DNA of 46,752 bases from assembly GCF_009184635.1 (NCBI RefSeq), contig NZ_WELI01000019.1, positions 1-46,752 on the forward strand. Direction: 5' to 3'. The notes beneath the pieces are model-generated. The model was not told where the DNA came from. It saw nothing but the letters and a program-made list of their open reading frames with translations, and searched no databases. Shown here piece by piece: positions 16,029 to 23,495 of this stretch (position 1 is its first letter; each line of letters begins with the position of its first letter). This DNA comes from Rudanella paleaurantiibacter. Its GTDB lineage: Bacteria; Bacteroidota; Bacteroidia; Cytophagales; Spirosomataceae. Position numbers and translations under genes: made by a program.

Positions 16029-17339
16029 ATGCAGGAAGTAGATTACACTAAAATATGCTTCGCTATAATGCCATTTGGAGTTAAAAAAGTAGGGGAAATA
16101 TCCGTTAATTTTGACTTTATCTATGAAAATGTATTTGTGCCAGCTATAGCAGCGACACCTTTACCTGAAGGAGGATATCTTATACCAAAACGAACTGATA
16201 AAGACTTCTTCTCTGCCAACATAGATATAGAAATGTTTAAGTACATTGAATATTCTCGTCTTACTTTGGCAGATATTACTGGTTTAAATCCTAATGTTTT
16301 CTATGAGTTAGGAGTAAGGCATCATGCTCATCCAACCGGTACAGCTATATTTAGATTGAGTAATGCAGTAATCCCATTCGATATATCTCGCATACGTGCA
16401 TTTCCTTACGAATATGATCCCTCAACACTTATAGAGGAATCAAAAAAATTTATTACTAATATTTTAAGCGAGTCACTCATTCATAATACATTAGATAGCC
16501 CGGTTCAAATAGCTCTAGCAGCTCAGAGAGCTTTAGGATCAAATATTGATACAATATTAAAAGATGCAGAAAATGCAATTAGACATCGTAACCTTCCATT
16601 AGCGATAAATAAGTATAAGGAGGCTATTGCTCTCAATCCTTCTAACCATTCTCTTCATTTAGAACTAGGGGTTTTGTTTAAGAATGATGGTAATTGGAAC
16701 GAAGCCGTAAAACATTTTAACAAAGCAATTAATCTTTCACCATCGTACAGTGATGCTCAAAGGGAGTTAGGAATTGCACAAAACAAACTGTATCACAAAT
16801 CCATCGACAAAATTGGTCTTCCAGTTGGAGATCTTGCATTACGAGAAGCAATCCGCCTAAATGAGCAAGATTTTGATGCATACGCTTCTTTGGGTGGAAT
16901 TCTAAAAAGAGCAAATCAGTATGAAGAATCTTTAAAATGCTACCAAAAAGCTGTTGAAATTTCCCGTGGTAATCCATACCCTTTGCTGAACAGCTTAAAA
17001 CTTCAAATAATTATTAATGGTCGGTTAGAACTCTCTCCAAGCCAAAAATTTCAACTCCGCCGGGCTTATCAGAGCCGTAAAGTTCAAACTCAAAACACAC
17101 CCCCATTTGACGCCCCTTGGTGCTATTTCGATCTTTCTGATATTGAGCTTTTTTCTGAAAATTACGAAAATTTTCTGTCATATATGGACATGGGTCTTCA
17201 GACGTGTTCGGATGTTTGGGAAGCGCAGACGCATCTTGAAAGCTTATTATTAATTTCAGATGCTTTCCATCATGTACCAGAATTTATCCGTGCTCAGAGA
17301 CAGATAGAAGAAACGTTGCCATTTTTAACTAAAGTTTAG
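16029..17339 (+). CDS. deoxyribosyltransferase-like domain fused to TPR repeats
   Basis: This 436-residue fusion has an N-terminal domain (residues 8-150) with CFAIMPFG at 10-17, FDFIYENVFVPAI at 28-40, LADITGLNPNVFYELGVRHH at 80-99 and a likely catalytic glutamate E93. This is the nucleoside 2-deoxyribosyltransferase/TIR-like pattern seen in conflict-system proteins. Residues about 175-320 contain TPR repeats (ALAAQRALG, KYKEAIALNPSNHSLHLELG, EAVKHFNKAINLSPSYS, ESLKCYQKAVEIS). TPR-fused versions have been proposed as sensors of infection in prokaryotic immune systems. It lies 5 bases after the SLOG gene. Base composition is AT-rich, unlike the tra genes. Confidence 0.7.
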   Translation: MQEVDYTKICFAIMPFGVKKVGEISVNFDFIYENVFVPAIAATPLPEGGYLIPKRTDKDFFSANIDIEMFKYIEYSRLTLADITGLNPNVFYELGVRHHAHPTGTAIFRLSNAVIPFDISRIRAFPYEYDPSTLIEESKKFITNILSESLIHNTLDSPVQIALAAQRALGSNIDTILKDAENAIRHRNLPLAINKYKEAIALNPSNHSLHLELGVLFKNDGNWNEAVKHFNKAINLSPSYSDAQRELGIAQNKLYHKSIDKIGLPVGDLALREAIRLNEQDFDAYASLGGILKRANQYEESLKCYQKAVEISRGNPYPLLNSLKLQIIINGRLELSPSQKFQLRRAYQSRKVQTQNTPPFDAPWCYFDLSDIELFSENYENFLSYMDMGLQTCSDVWEAQTHLESLLLISDAFHHVPEFIRAQRQIEETLPFLTKV

Positions 17340-17358
17340 TTACAGTCTCTTTCTTGAT

Positions 17359-17826
17359 ATGATCCCCGCTTTGCTCATAGTTGGTGCTGCTGCACTTTTA
17401 GTAAACGCTATTTCCAAAGATGATGAAGACGTTCAGATACAGCGAAAAAGATTATTTATTAGCCATTCATGGAAGTTAAGTTCATCTGATTACCGAAAAT
17501 TTGTTTCTAAACTCAAATATGAGACAAATTTTTACAATCATTCCATACCGCAGAACAAGGCCTTCAATACTTGGGATAAAGAGGAATTGAGAGAGATATT
17601 TCGTCAGCAAATGGCAGGATGCCAAAAAATCTTTGTTTTGGCGCATAGCAGTCTCAGAAAAAACAGCTATGTTGGTGTTGAACTAGAGATAGCTTCTTCA
17701 ATGGGTAAACAAATTATTGCAGTCAAACCCTATGGTCAACAAGCAATTCCTACTTTCATTAAGAAGTACGCAACCGAAGTCATCTCTAATAATATTACAT
17801 CAATCATCAGAGTAGTTCAGAGTTAG
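17359..17826 (+). CDS. membrane-anchored ThsB-like TIR protein
   Basis: This 155-residue protein has a hydrophobic N-terminus (MIPALLIVGAAALLVNAIS, residues 1-19), a short acidic linker, then a TIR-like domain starting KRLFISHSWK at 30-39. Candidate catalytic glutamates E108/E110 lie in VGVELEIASS, and AVKPYG follows. The domain resembles the second type of ThsB/DUF1863 protein. Membrane tethering suggests it acts next to the lipid target of the patatin encoded 6 bases downstream. It could be a second signal synthase, giving different input from the soluble TIR at 15051, or a structural partner. Confidence 0.75.
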   Translation: MIPALLIVGAAALLVNAISKDDEDVQIQRKRLFISHSWKLSSSDYRKFVSKLKYETNFYNHSIPQNKAFNTWDKEELREIFRQQMAGCQKIFVLAHSSLRKNSYVGVELEIASSMGKQIIAVKPYGQQAIPTFIKKYATEVISNNITSIIRVVQS

Positions 17827-17832
17827 ATAGTT

Positions 17833-18972
17833 ATGACCGTTCTAAATAGGCTTACTTCGGCAGGCCCTAAAAGGATATTATCCTTAGATGGTGGCGGAGT
17901 CCGAGGCATTATAACCTTGGGCTATTTACAACGTATTGAGGATATATTGCGTCAGCGTTATGGCAACAATTCTGAGTTTAGATTATGCCACTACTTTGAT
18001 TTGATAGGTGGGACAAGTACAGGCTCAATCATTGCTACCTGCTTAAGTTTAGGAATGTCTGTACAAGAAATTCATAAACTGTATTTCGACTTATCTTCTA
18101 AAATATTTGGCAAAAAGCAGTCTTTGTATCGCCGTTTCACAGGCGCAAAATTCTCACCTGCATCCTTGGAAAAAGCACTGAAAGATCAATTAGGAGATTT
18201 AACTATTGGTAGCAATGCAGTAAAGACGGGTTTATGCATAGTGACCAAAAGGGTAGATACTGGAAGCACTTGGCCTTTACTCAATCATCCCAAAGGAAAG
18301 TATTTTAATCAAAACAAGGGCATATTATTAAGGAAAGCTATTAGAGCAAGTACTGCCGCACCAACATATTTCTCTCCCGAAAGGATTGAAGTGGGAAATG
18401 GAGAAGACGCAATATTTATTGATGGTGGTGTTAGCATGTACAACAATCCTGCTTTGTTGATGTTCTTAATTTCGACTCTTGAAGAATTTAAGTTTAATTG
18501 GAGTACAGGAGCAGATAACCTTTTACTGGCGTCTATAGGTACTGGGTCTGGTCTCAGTAGAAAAGCTATATCAAAAGTATCTAAGAACCGAGTTTGGGAT
18601 TGGGGAAAACAAATTCCAAATTTATTAATGAGAGATGCCGCTATTCAGAGTCATCTTTTACTTCAATATCTTTCTAATAGTCCTACAAGATCTGCTATAG
18701 ACTCTGAGATTGGCGACATGAGAGGTGATTTGCTTGGCGGATCTGCACATCTGAATTATCTGAGATACGATGTAAATTTTGAAACTAATGAGTTGAATTC
18801 TTTAGGCTTTACAGATGTACAAGTCGATAAGATATTTGAGATGTCTGACCCTAAAAATATTGACATTCTTCAGAAAATAGGCAAGAAATCTGCTGAGTCT
18901 AAAATGAACAATGACCACTTTCCAAAAGGTTTCGATATAAGCTTCCATAATGGCATACCTCAACTTAGATAG
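17833..18972 (+). CDS. patatin-like phospholipase (CapV-like effector)
   Basis: This 379-residue patatin has an intact catalytic set: oxyanion loop GGGVRG at residues 20-25, nucleophile elbow GTSTG at 60-64 (Ser62), and the DGG of IDGGVSMYNNPA with Asp197. Bacterial patatins of this type hydrolyse membrane phospholipids. CapV in CBASS is activated by cyclic dinucleotides and kills the infected cell. No cyclic nucleotide synthase is seen here. The surrounding TIR, SLOG and deoxyribosyltransferase-like genes suggest activation by an NAD-derived signal, which is inference. The gene is 6 bases after the anchored TIR, and its last 23 bases overlap the next TIR gene. Confidence 0.92.
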   Translation: MTVLNRLTSAGPKRILSLDGGGVRGIITLGYLQRIEDILRQRYGNNSEFRLCHYFDLIGGTSTGSIIATCLSLGMSVQEIHKLYFDLSSKIFGKKQSLYRRFTGAKFSPASLEKALKDQLGDLTIGSNAVKTGLCIVTKRVDTGSTWPLLNHPKGKYFNQNKGILLRKAIRASTAAPTYFSPERIEVGNGEDAIFIDGGVSMYNNPALLMFLISTLEEFKFNWSTGADNLLLASIGTGSGLSRKAISKVSKNRVWDWGKQIPNLLMRDAAIQSHLLLQYLSNSPTRSAIDSEIGDMRGDLLGGSAHLNYLRYDVNFETNELNSLGFTDVQVDKIFEMSDPKNIDILQKIGKKSAESKMNNDHFPKGFDISFHNGIPQLR

Positions 18973-19474
18973 ATTGCCCGATGTACGCTTTCAGAAAGCG
19001 TTACCACTAAATGAAGGTCTTGGTAGTAAAAAGATATACTCTGTTTTCTTGTCATACAGGCGAGTCGATAAGCAATATGTCGCTAAAGTCGTTCAGTTCC
19101 TGAATGCTTTGGATGCCTCAATTTATATCGATTTTCTTGACGATGAGTTAAATAACACTCCAAATGACCAAACTGCACCAACTCTGAGAAAGAGAATTCA
19201 ACAGTCCAAAAAGATGATACAGTTAATTACACCTAATTCTTCAGATTCTAAATGGATGCCTTGGGAGTTAGGTCTTGGTGATGGAGTTTTAGGTTATCCC
19301 AACGCTGTTATATTACCGACGGTTACAACTCATTTTAGAAACTTTGACCAAGAGTATATAAAAATGTACGGGCGCATTGAGACTAGTGATAGCAGAGATG
19401 GTACCCGAAACGATTGGGCCGTTCTATATCCAAATGGCGATGGAGTATGGTTCAGGCAATGGCTAATCTCATAA
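18950..19474 (+). CDS. TIR domain protein, last gene of the operon
   Basis: This 174-residue protein starts at ATG 18950 inside the end of the patatin gene, so it is probably translationally coupled. Residues 30-120 form a TIR domain: YSVFLSYRRVDKQYV at 30-44, IYIDFLDDEL at 58-67, IQLITPNSSDSKWMPWELGLG at 90-110, with the putative catalytic glutamate E106. The C-terminal 50 residues (NFDQEYIKMYGRIETSD) are an extension I do not recognise. This third TIR may couple directly to the phospholipase as activator or inhibitor. It ends 9 bases before the convergent lipoprotein gene. Confidence 0.85.
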   Translation: MAYLNLDRLPDVRFQKALPLNEGLGSKKIYSVFLSYRRVDKQYVAKVVQFLNALDASIYIDFLDDELNNTPNDQTAPTLRKRIQQSKKMIQLITPNSSDSKWMPWELGLGDGVLGYPNAVILPTVTTHFRNFDQEYIKMYGRIETSDSRDGTRNDWAVLYPNGDGVWFRQWLIS

Positions 19475-19482
19475 TAAATAGA

Positions 19483-19953
19483 TCAATTTGCAGTGCTAAT
19501 CTCCCCCAACGGCACCTCCTTCCGCACCCTCAACCGAACCGGCACCGCTTGGCTTTGATTCATCGCTCCCGTCGATTGATAATCCTGTGTGCGTTTCGCG
19601 CCGGTCTTGTCGATTAGGCCCACTTCGATTATTACGTTTTTCGCTTTGCTCGATGACAAATAGCCTTCCAATACCCGGTCGGTGGGTACGTTGGCGTAGA
19701 TGGTCGTGTCGTATTCGTTGGTGAAATAGATAGTCCGGTTTGTCAGAATACGGATAGTTCCGTCCTCAGCGCGGTACGTCAGGGTGTCGAAGCCAACTTC
19801 GTTACGCGGCTGGTTTGGGTCAGTGAGTTTGAATACCCGAAACGAGTAATATGCTTTTGTTGGCGGGAAAGTCGGCTCAACAGAAGAGTTTTGCTGACAG
19901 GACATCGCGCCAATGAGCAAGCCAGGCAGAAATAGACGTTGTATTTTTTTCAT
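19483..19953 (-). CDS. predicted lipoprotein of the accessory operon
   Basis: ATG 19953 gives 156 residues beginning MKKIQRLFLPGLLIGAMSCQQ, a signal peptide with lipobox GAMSC, so it is probably anchored at the outer membrane. A TTG start 18 bases upstream is also possible. The mature part is beta-rich (YYSFRVFKLTDPNQPRNEVG, ITNRTIYFT-like strands) and not recognised. It lies at the end of the leftward operon starting at 23292. Its start overlaps the 3' part of the frameshifted ParB-like gene. Surface exclusion or mating-related roles are possible only by context. Confidence 0.65.
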   Translation of the reverse strand: MKKIQRLFLPGLLIGAMSCQQNSSVEPTFPPTKAYYSFRVFKLTDPNQPRNEVGFDTLTYRAEDGTIRILTNRTIYFTNEYDTTIYANVPTDRVLEGYLSSSKAKNVIIEVGLIDKTGAKRTQDYQSTGAMNQSQAVPVRLRVRKEVPLGEISTAN

Positions 19954-20409
19954 GACGTTGTTCTGGTTCAATGTAAACCGGTTCTACAGGCTTTGGCCTG
20001 TCATAGGCGACGCATACAGCACAATTGATTGTCTCCATGCCCGAAAGCTTATAAGCGGATAGTCGGTGATTCCCCTCACCTACAAGATAATAGTCCTGCG
20101 TTCCGTCTATCCGCTCCAATTGAAGACGTGACGGATCGGTGGCCAGCAGACTGGGCATTCGGTCAGGCCGGAATCGGACCGCCGTCGCGGTTGCTGCACC
20201 TTTTCGCGTAGGTTAGCATTTGCAGCCAGACCGTAGCTTGGATGCGTTGTGCCGATAACCCGTTCGAGCCGAACAGTCTCCACGTTCTCCTCGCCTGTGT
20301 TGTAGGCGTGATAATCGAAATAGCGAATCGTCTCATAGGCCCAGCTCGGAATTGGCTTGCCGGGAAACAACAGGGCAAAATGCTCTTCGGCTGGTCTGTT
20401 ATCTGACAT
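19877..20409 (-). pseudogene. ParB/sulfiredoxin-like gene with a -1 frameshift
   Basis: Two frames together make one protein. The first starts at ATG 20409, overlapping the exonuclease stop as TGATG, and reads [20 protein letters not shown] onward until about 20210, where the sequence ccgcgaaaaggtgcagc lets the reading continue in the -1 frame as [15 protein letters not shown]. It then has the ParB-like core YLVGEGNHRLSAYKL and ends at 19877. A one-base indel in the gaaaagg run explains it. It could be a true inactivating mutation, a sequencing error, or frameshifting, although the run is not a canonical slippery heptamer. An intact copy would be a small nucleotide-binding partner of the Toprim/exonuclease operon. 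Confidence 0.65.
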
Positions 20410-20984
20410 CAGGCAAAAATGCTTCTACGCTTCAACTCAAAAAAACAACGGGCGGTGGCCAGCATGTCGGCGGTCGCGTCGTGCATCCCCATCATACGCT
20501 TGCCCGTTAGCAGCTTGTACAACTCTTCCAGTTTTACCGGCTCCCGGTTAGGCGTCACTTTCACGCTGGCATCCATCGTGCAGATAACCGGTCGGGCCGG
20601 AAACTCACCTACCCGACCGGGCTTCGCTTCATTGACTCGTATAAATTCCGCTCCGATAACACCGTAGTCGAGATCGATATTATGTCCTACCCAGACATCG
20701 GCCCGTTCTAGTGCTGGCCGTAGCTGGTTCAACACATCGACCAACGGCTGCCCTTTTGTTTCGGCTTCTTCCGGCGTAATACGATGAACCTGCTGGGCCA
20801 CCTTGTTCCAGCGGTATCCATCTGGTTTCACCAGTGCATACTGCCGACATAGCTCCTTACCCTGCTCATCATACAACCCCCAGGCCACCGAAATAAGTCG
20901 TGGCCAGTTGGTCAGGTCAGTAGCGGGCAAATGATACGACTGCGGTAGGCCGTTGGTCTCTGTATCGATGATTAGGTAGGTCAT
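20409..20984 (-). CDS. DEDDh 3'-5' exonuclease (DnaQ-like)
   Basis: This 191-residue protein holds all DEDDh residues: D7 and E9 in IIDTETNG, D106 in [10 protein letters not shown] (residues 99-108), and H168/D173 in HDATAD. The family covers DNA polymerase III epsilon-like proofreading exonucleases and RNase T/D-type nucleases. As a free-standing protein on a mobile element it probably trims DNA or RNA ends during replication or transfer. Its ATG overlaps the stop of a 57-residue membrane protein (TAATG), and its stop overlaps the start of the ParB-like gene (TGATG), indicating a tightly coupled operon with the Toprim fusion upstream. Confidence 0.85.
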
Positions 20985-21157
20985 TAAATGCGTTTCAGAT
21001 ACTGTTTAATTCCTCCATATAGAACAAACAAAAAGGCCAAAACGAGCACAAAAGGCAATAAATTTAAGTCATTTGGGCCTGTTCCAAACCAGCCTGTTTC
21101 TACTCCCGATGCTTGTGTAATATCTGGGTAGGATAGCATCTCGATACCGTTGCTCAT
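20984..21157 (-). CDS. 57-residue single-pass membrane protein
   Basis: ATG at 21157 overlaps the stop of the Toprim gene as ATGA, and the stop overlaps the exonuclease start as TAATG. The 57-residue product starts MSNGIEMLSYPDITQ, has one strong membrane helix at residues 33-50 (LLPFVLVLAFLFVLYGG) and a basic tail KQYLKRI. The double start-stop overlap is good evidence that it is translated although it is very short. It may anchor operon partners to the membrane. No family is recognised. Confidence 0.65.
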   Translation of the reverse strand: MSNGIEMLSYPDITQASGVETGWFGTGPNDLNLLPFVLVLAFLFVLYGGIKQYLKRI

Positions 21158-23055
21158 CGTTTCATTCCGGTTGATTCGTTGGCAAAACTTGGCAGGTCGA
21201 ACTTCGGCATCATCCTCGGCCCTTCTGCCGATTGCACCATCTGCTGCTTCGCTTCACCGGGTAAGGCCGGTAGCGTCAGCTTCTCGTTTCGCTGGAGGTC
21301 TTCGGTGAAATCCTTGTGCACCGGCAACTTCAATGCAACTACTTCGTTCAGCCCCTTGGCGGCTACCAACTCGTTTTGGGTACGTACCAGGTTTTGCCGG
21401 GTGTTGGGCATCGACACCTCGAACTCGGTCCGGTTGCCCTGCCAGCCACTTACCCGGATGCGGGCTTCCGGTTCATCGTCCGGTGCTCCTTTGTTGAGGG
21501 CTTTCGAGAATCTATTCGTCAATTCTTCTACCCGCTGTTTTCCTGCTACCGAATCAGTGGCACTAACCGATACCGTTAGCCGCAACTGGCTGGGCGTGGG
21601 TACGGCCAACTGCGCCTGAATGTTGTTGCTCTCCTCGATGCCCGGATACCGCAACCGACCAACCAGATTGATGTTCGTCCGAAAGCCGCCATTATCATTG
21701 TCGTTGGCCATCACGATCTGCTTCGGCTGGTAGCGGTCGATCAGCTTCTGCACCGTATCGGGCGCACCCGACGAGAGGTTACCCGCTGTGCCGATGTACA
21801 ATCTTTTTTCCCCTTCTACCGGTGGTTTCAATTGGTGAAAGCTCATCGCATCAATGGGGTTTTCGGCCACCACAAGCCGGTCGGCGCGACCATCGGGACC
21901 TATCACTTTTGGGTTAGAAATCCAGACCCCATCTCCACGCGGCCCCTCAACCATTTTCAGCCCGTCGTTCCGCACGATAATGGCGACCGTTCCCTGTTCG
22001 TTTTTAATCGGAAACACGGTATTGGTGTACTGCTTACCCCGGCTCCGGTCAAAGTAAGAACGGTTGAAAACCGTATTCTCAAACTCAGGTGCGTTTACCG
22101 TAGCGGGCGACAGCCCACGGCCACGCAGGTACGTGTCGTCGGTCAATGGCTTCAGGTCGAAGCTCCGCACGACGGCCTGTTCACGAGTAGGTATCGGTTG
22201 GTTATCGGGAGGTGGGGCGGGTCGGGCCGGGCGTTGCTGTTCGGGCACCTGACCGATATAGCGTTGCAGGGTTTCAATAGTGTCTTTCCACTCGCCCGTA
22301 CCACGCCGGTGCTGAAACTGAACGACAGTTCCCTTATCGGCTCCGTCGTTAGGATTAAAGTAGATGTCTATGCCGCTCCGCTGATTCGGGTACACAACAA
22401 TTTTGTCCCGGCCTCGGGCATCGTCTTTGTAGAGCGTTACCGAATTACCTCCACTCCTTTGCCGGTCTTTGATGTAGCCCTGATCCATTGCGTACTCGAC
22501 CAGGTTGATGCGCTGCTTGAACTCATCGAAGTCCACTTTGCGGGCGGTGCCCCGCTGGGCTTCATAAGCAGGTTTATCAGTACTTCGGATACGTTCGGGT
22601 TGCCGGGTAATCCCCATAACCCGTTCCTCTATATACGTTATGTCCTGCAAATCTTTGGGCCGACCTGCGGCCTTCTTGCTGGCAACCAGGTCGTGGGGCG
22701 AAACGACACTGTAATCGGTTCCGTCTTTGGTTCGGGCTGGCACACGGTTTGGGTAATGGTCGGCAAACTGGCCCAGACCCGGTACGTCCTTATGAATATC
22801 GATTCGGTACGGATTTCGCCCGAAATACACGATTTTATCGTCGGTAAAATCGCGGGTATGCATGTTGGCTCCGAGGAACTCCTTCACCGACAACACCATC
22901 TTACTGGCATTTTCGGCTGATGGGTTAATCCATACATCAATGTCGTCGGCCTTGCGGGTACTGCCGTATGACTGAACTGCCTTTCCCCCGATGACAACAT
23001 ACTCCACCTGGTGCCGATTGAGCACCTGCAAAAACTCCTCCTGATCGCGGGTCAT
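21154..23055 (-). CDS. nucleotidyltransferase-Toprim (primase-like) fusion protein
   Basis: The 633-residue protein joins two modules. Residues 1-145 form a nucleotidyltransferase: YVVIGGKAVQSYGSTRK at about 19-35 and DDIDVWI at 37-43, giving the G-G and D-x-D metal/substrate signature. From about residue 175 a primase/relaxase-associated module follows: FDEFKQRINLVEYAMDQGY, then a beta-rich zinc-free CHC2-like segment with GIDIYFNPNDGADKGTV, and a Toprim domain with the glutamate in VVAENPIDAM (about 396-405) and the acidic pair in VMANDNDNGG (about 447). Toprim proteins of this kind occur near Bacteroidetes mob genes. The N-terminal nucleotidyltransferase is unusual. The gene leads the coupled run down to 19483. 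Confidence 0.75.
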   Translation of the reverse strand: MTRDQEEFLQVLNRHQVEYVVIGGKAVQSYGSTRKADDIDVWINPSAENASKMVLSVKEFLGANMHTRDFTDDKIVYFGRNPYRIDIHKDVPGLGQFADHYPNRVPARTKDGTDYSVVSPHDLVASKKAAGRPKDLQDITYIEERVMGITRQPERIRSTDKPAYEAQRGTARKVDFDEFKQRINLVEYAMDQGYIKDRQRSGGNSVTLYKDDARGRDKIVVYPNQRSGIDIYFNPNDGADKGTVVQFQHRRGTGEWKDTIETLQRYIGQVPEQQRPARPAPPPDNQPIPTREQAVVRSFDLKPLTDDTYLRGRGLSPATVNAPEFENTVFNRSYFDRSRGKQYTNTVFPIKNEQGTVAIIVRNDGLKMVEGPRGDGVWISNPKVIGPDGRADRLVVAENPIDAMSFHQLKPPVEGEKRLYIGTAGNLSSGAPDTVQKLIDRYQPKQIVMANDNDNGGFRTNINLVGRLRYPGIEESNNIQAQLAVPTPSQLRLTVSVSATDSVAGKQRVEELTNRFSKALNKGAPDDEPEARIRVSGWQGNRTEFEVSMPNTRQNLVRTQNELVAAKGLNEVVALKLPVHKDFTEDLQRNEKLTLPALPGEAKQQMVQSAEGPRMMPKFDLPSFANESTGMKR

Positions 23056-23070
23056 TTGTTACACTTCCTA

Positions 23071-23292
23071 TTACTGCTTCTCCTCTTTTCTGTCTGCTTC
23101 GGCCTCCTCTTCTTTCATCAGCGTGAAGTCTTCCCGGCTCACCTTGCCAATAATCCAGGGTTCGTCGGCGGGCTTCTCGGCAAAGCCGTACCGTTCAATG
23201 GTTTCGTTGCGGATGGCGTCAAAATCCACTACCAGCCCTTCTGGTGTTACCTCGACGTGCGGCCCTAATTTTTCTGGTTGATTATTCTCCAT
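23071..23292 (-). CDS. small acidic uncharacterised protein
   Basis: This 73-residue protein starts at ATG 23292 and ends 15 bases before the Toprim fusion start. It is strongly charged, with an acidic/lysine tail (MKEEEAEADRKEEKQ). GFAEKPADEPWIIGKVSRED is the only ordered-looking stretch. It is the promoter-proximal gene of the leftward operon and may be a small accessory partner. No family is recognised. Confidence 0.5.
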   Translation of the reverse strand: MENNQPEKLGPHVEVTPEGLVVDFDAIRNETIERYGFAEKPADEPWIIGKVSREDFTLMKEEEAEADRKEEKQ

Positions 23293-23495
23293 TTACTCTA
23301 TCAATTTAAAACTCAAATTTACCGCTTTTTAGAGACGTTTTTCGGTTTTCACCCAAATAATCTATCATCCTGAGCTAATCATCTGTTGCGGCCATTGCCT
23401 TTATGAGAGTTCCTTTTAAGGTTAAAATGCATGTCTATTTGATATATTTACAATTCCATCGGCTTAATATACACAAACCATTTTTCTTGATCCTC

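Noticed and set aside
15051-19474. CBASS system
   Set aside because: Patatin effectors are common in CBASS, but no cGAS/DncV-like nucleotidyltransferase is visible in the operon or beside it. The two nucleotidyltransferases in the window (21154 and 26580) are of other types and belong to other operons.
21832-22920. Plus-strand frame of 362 codons opposite the Toprim fusion
   Set aside because: It is antisense to a gene with clear Toprim and nucleotidyltransferase motifs and has no recognisable domain. Long antisense frames are common in GC-rich genes of this type.
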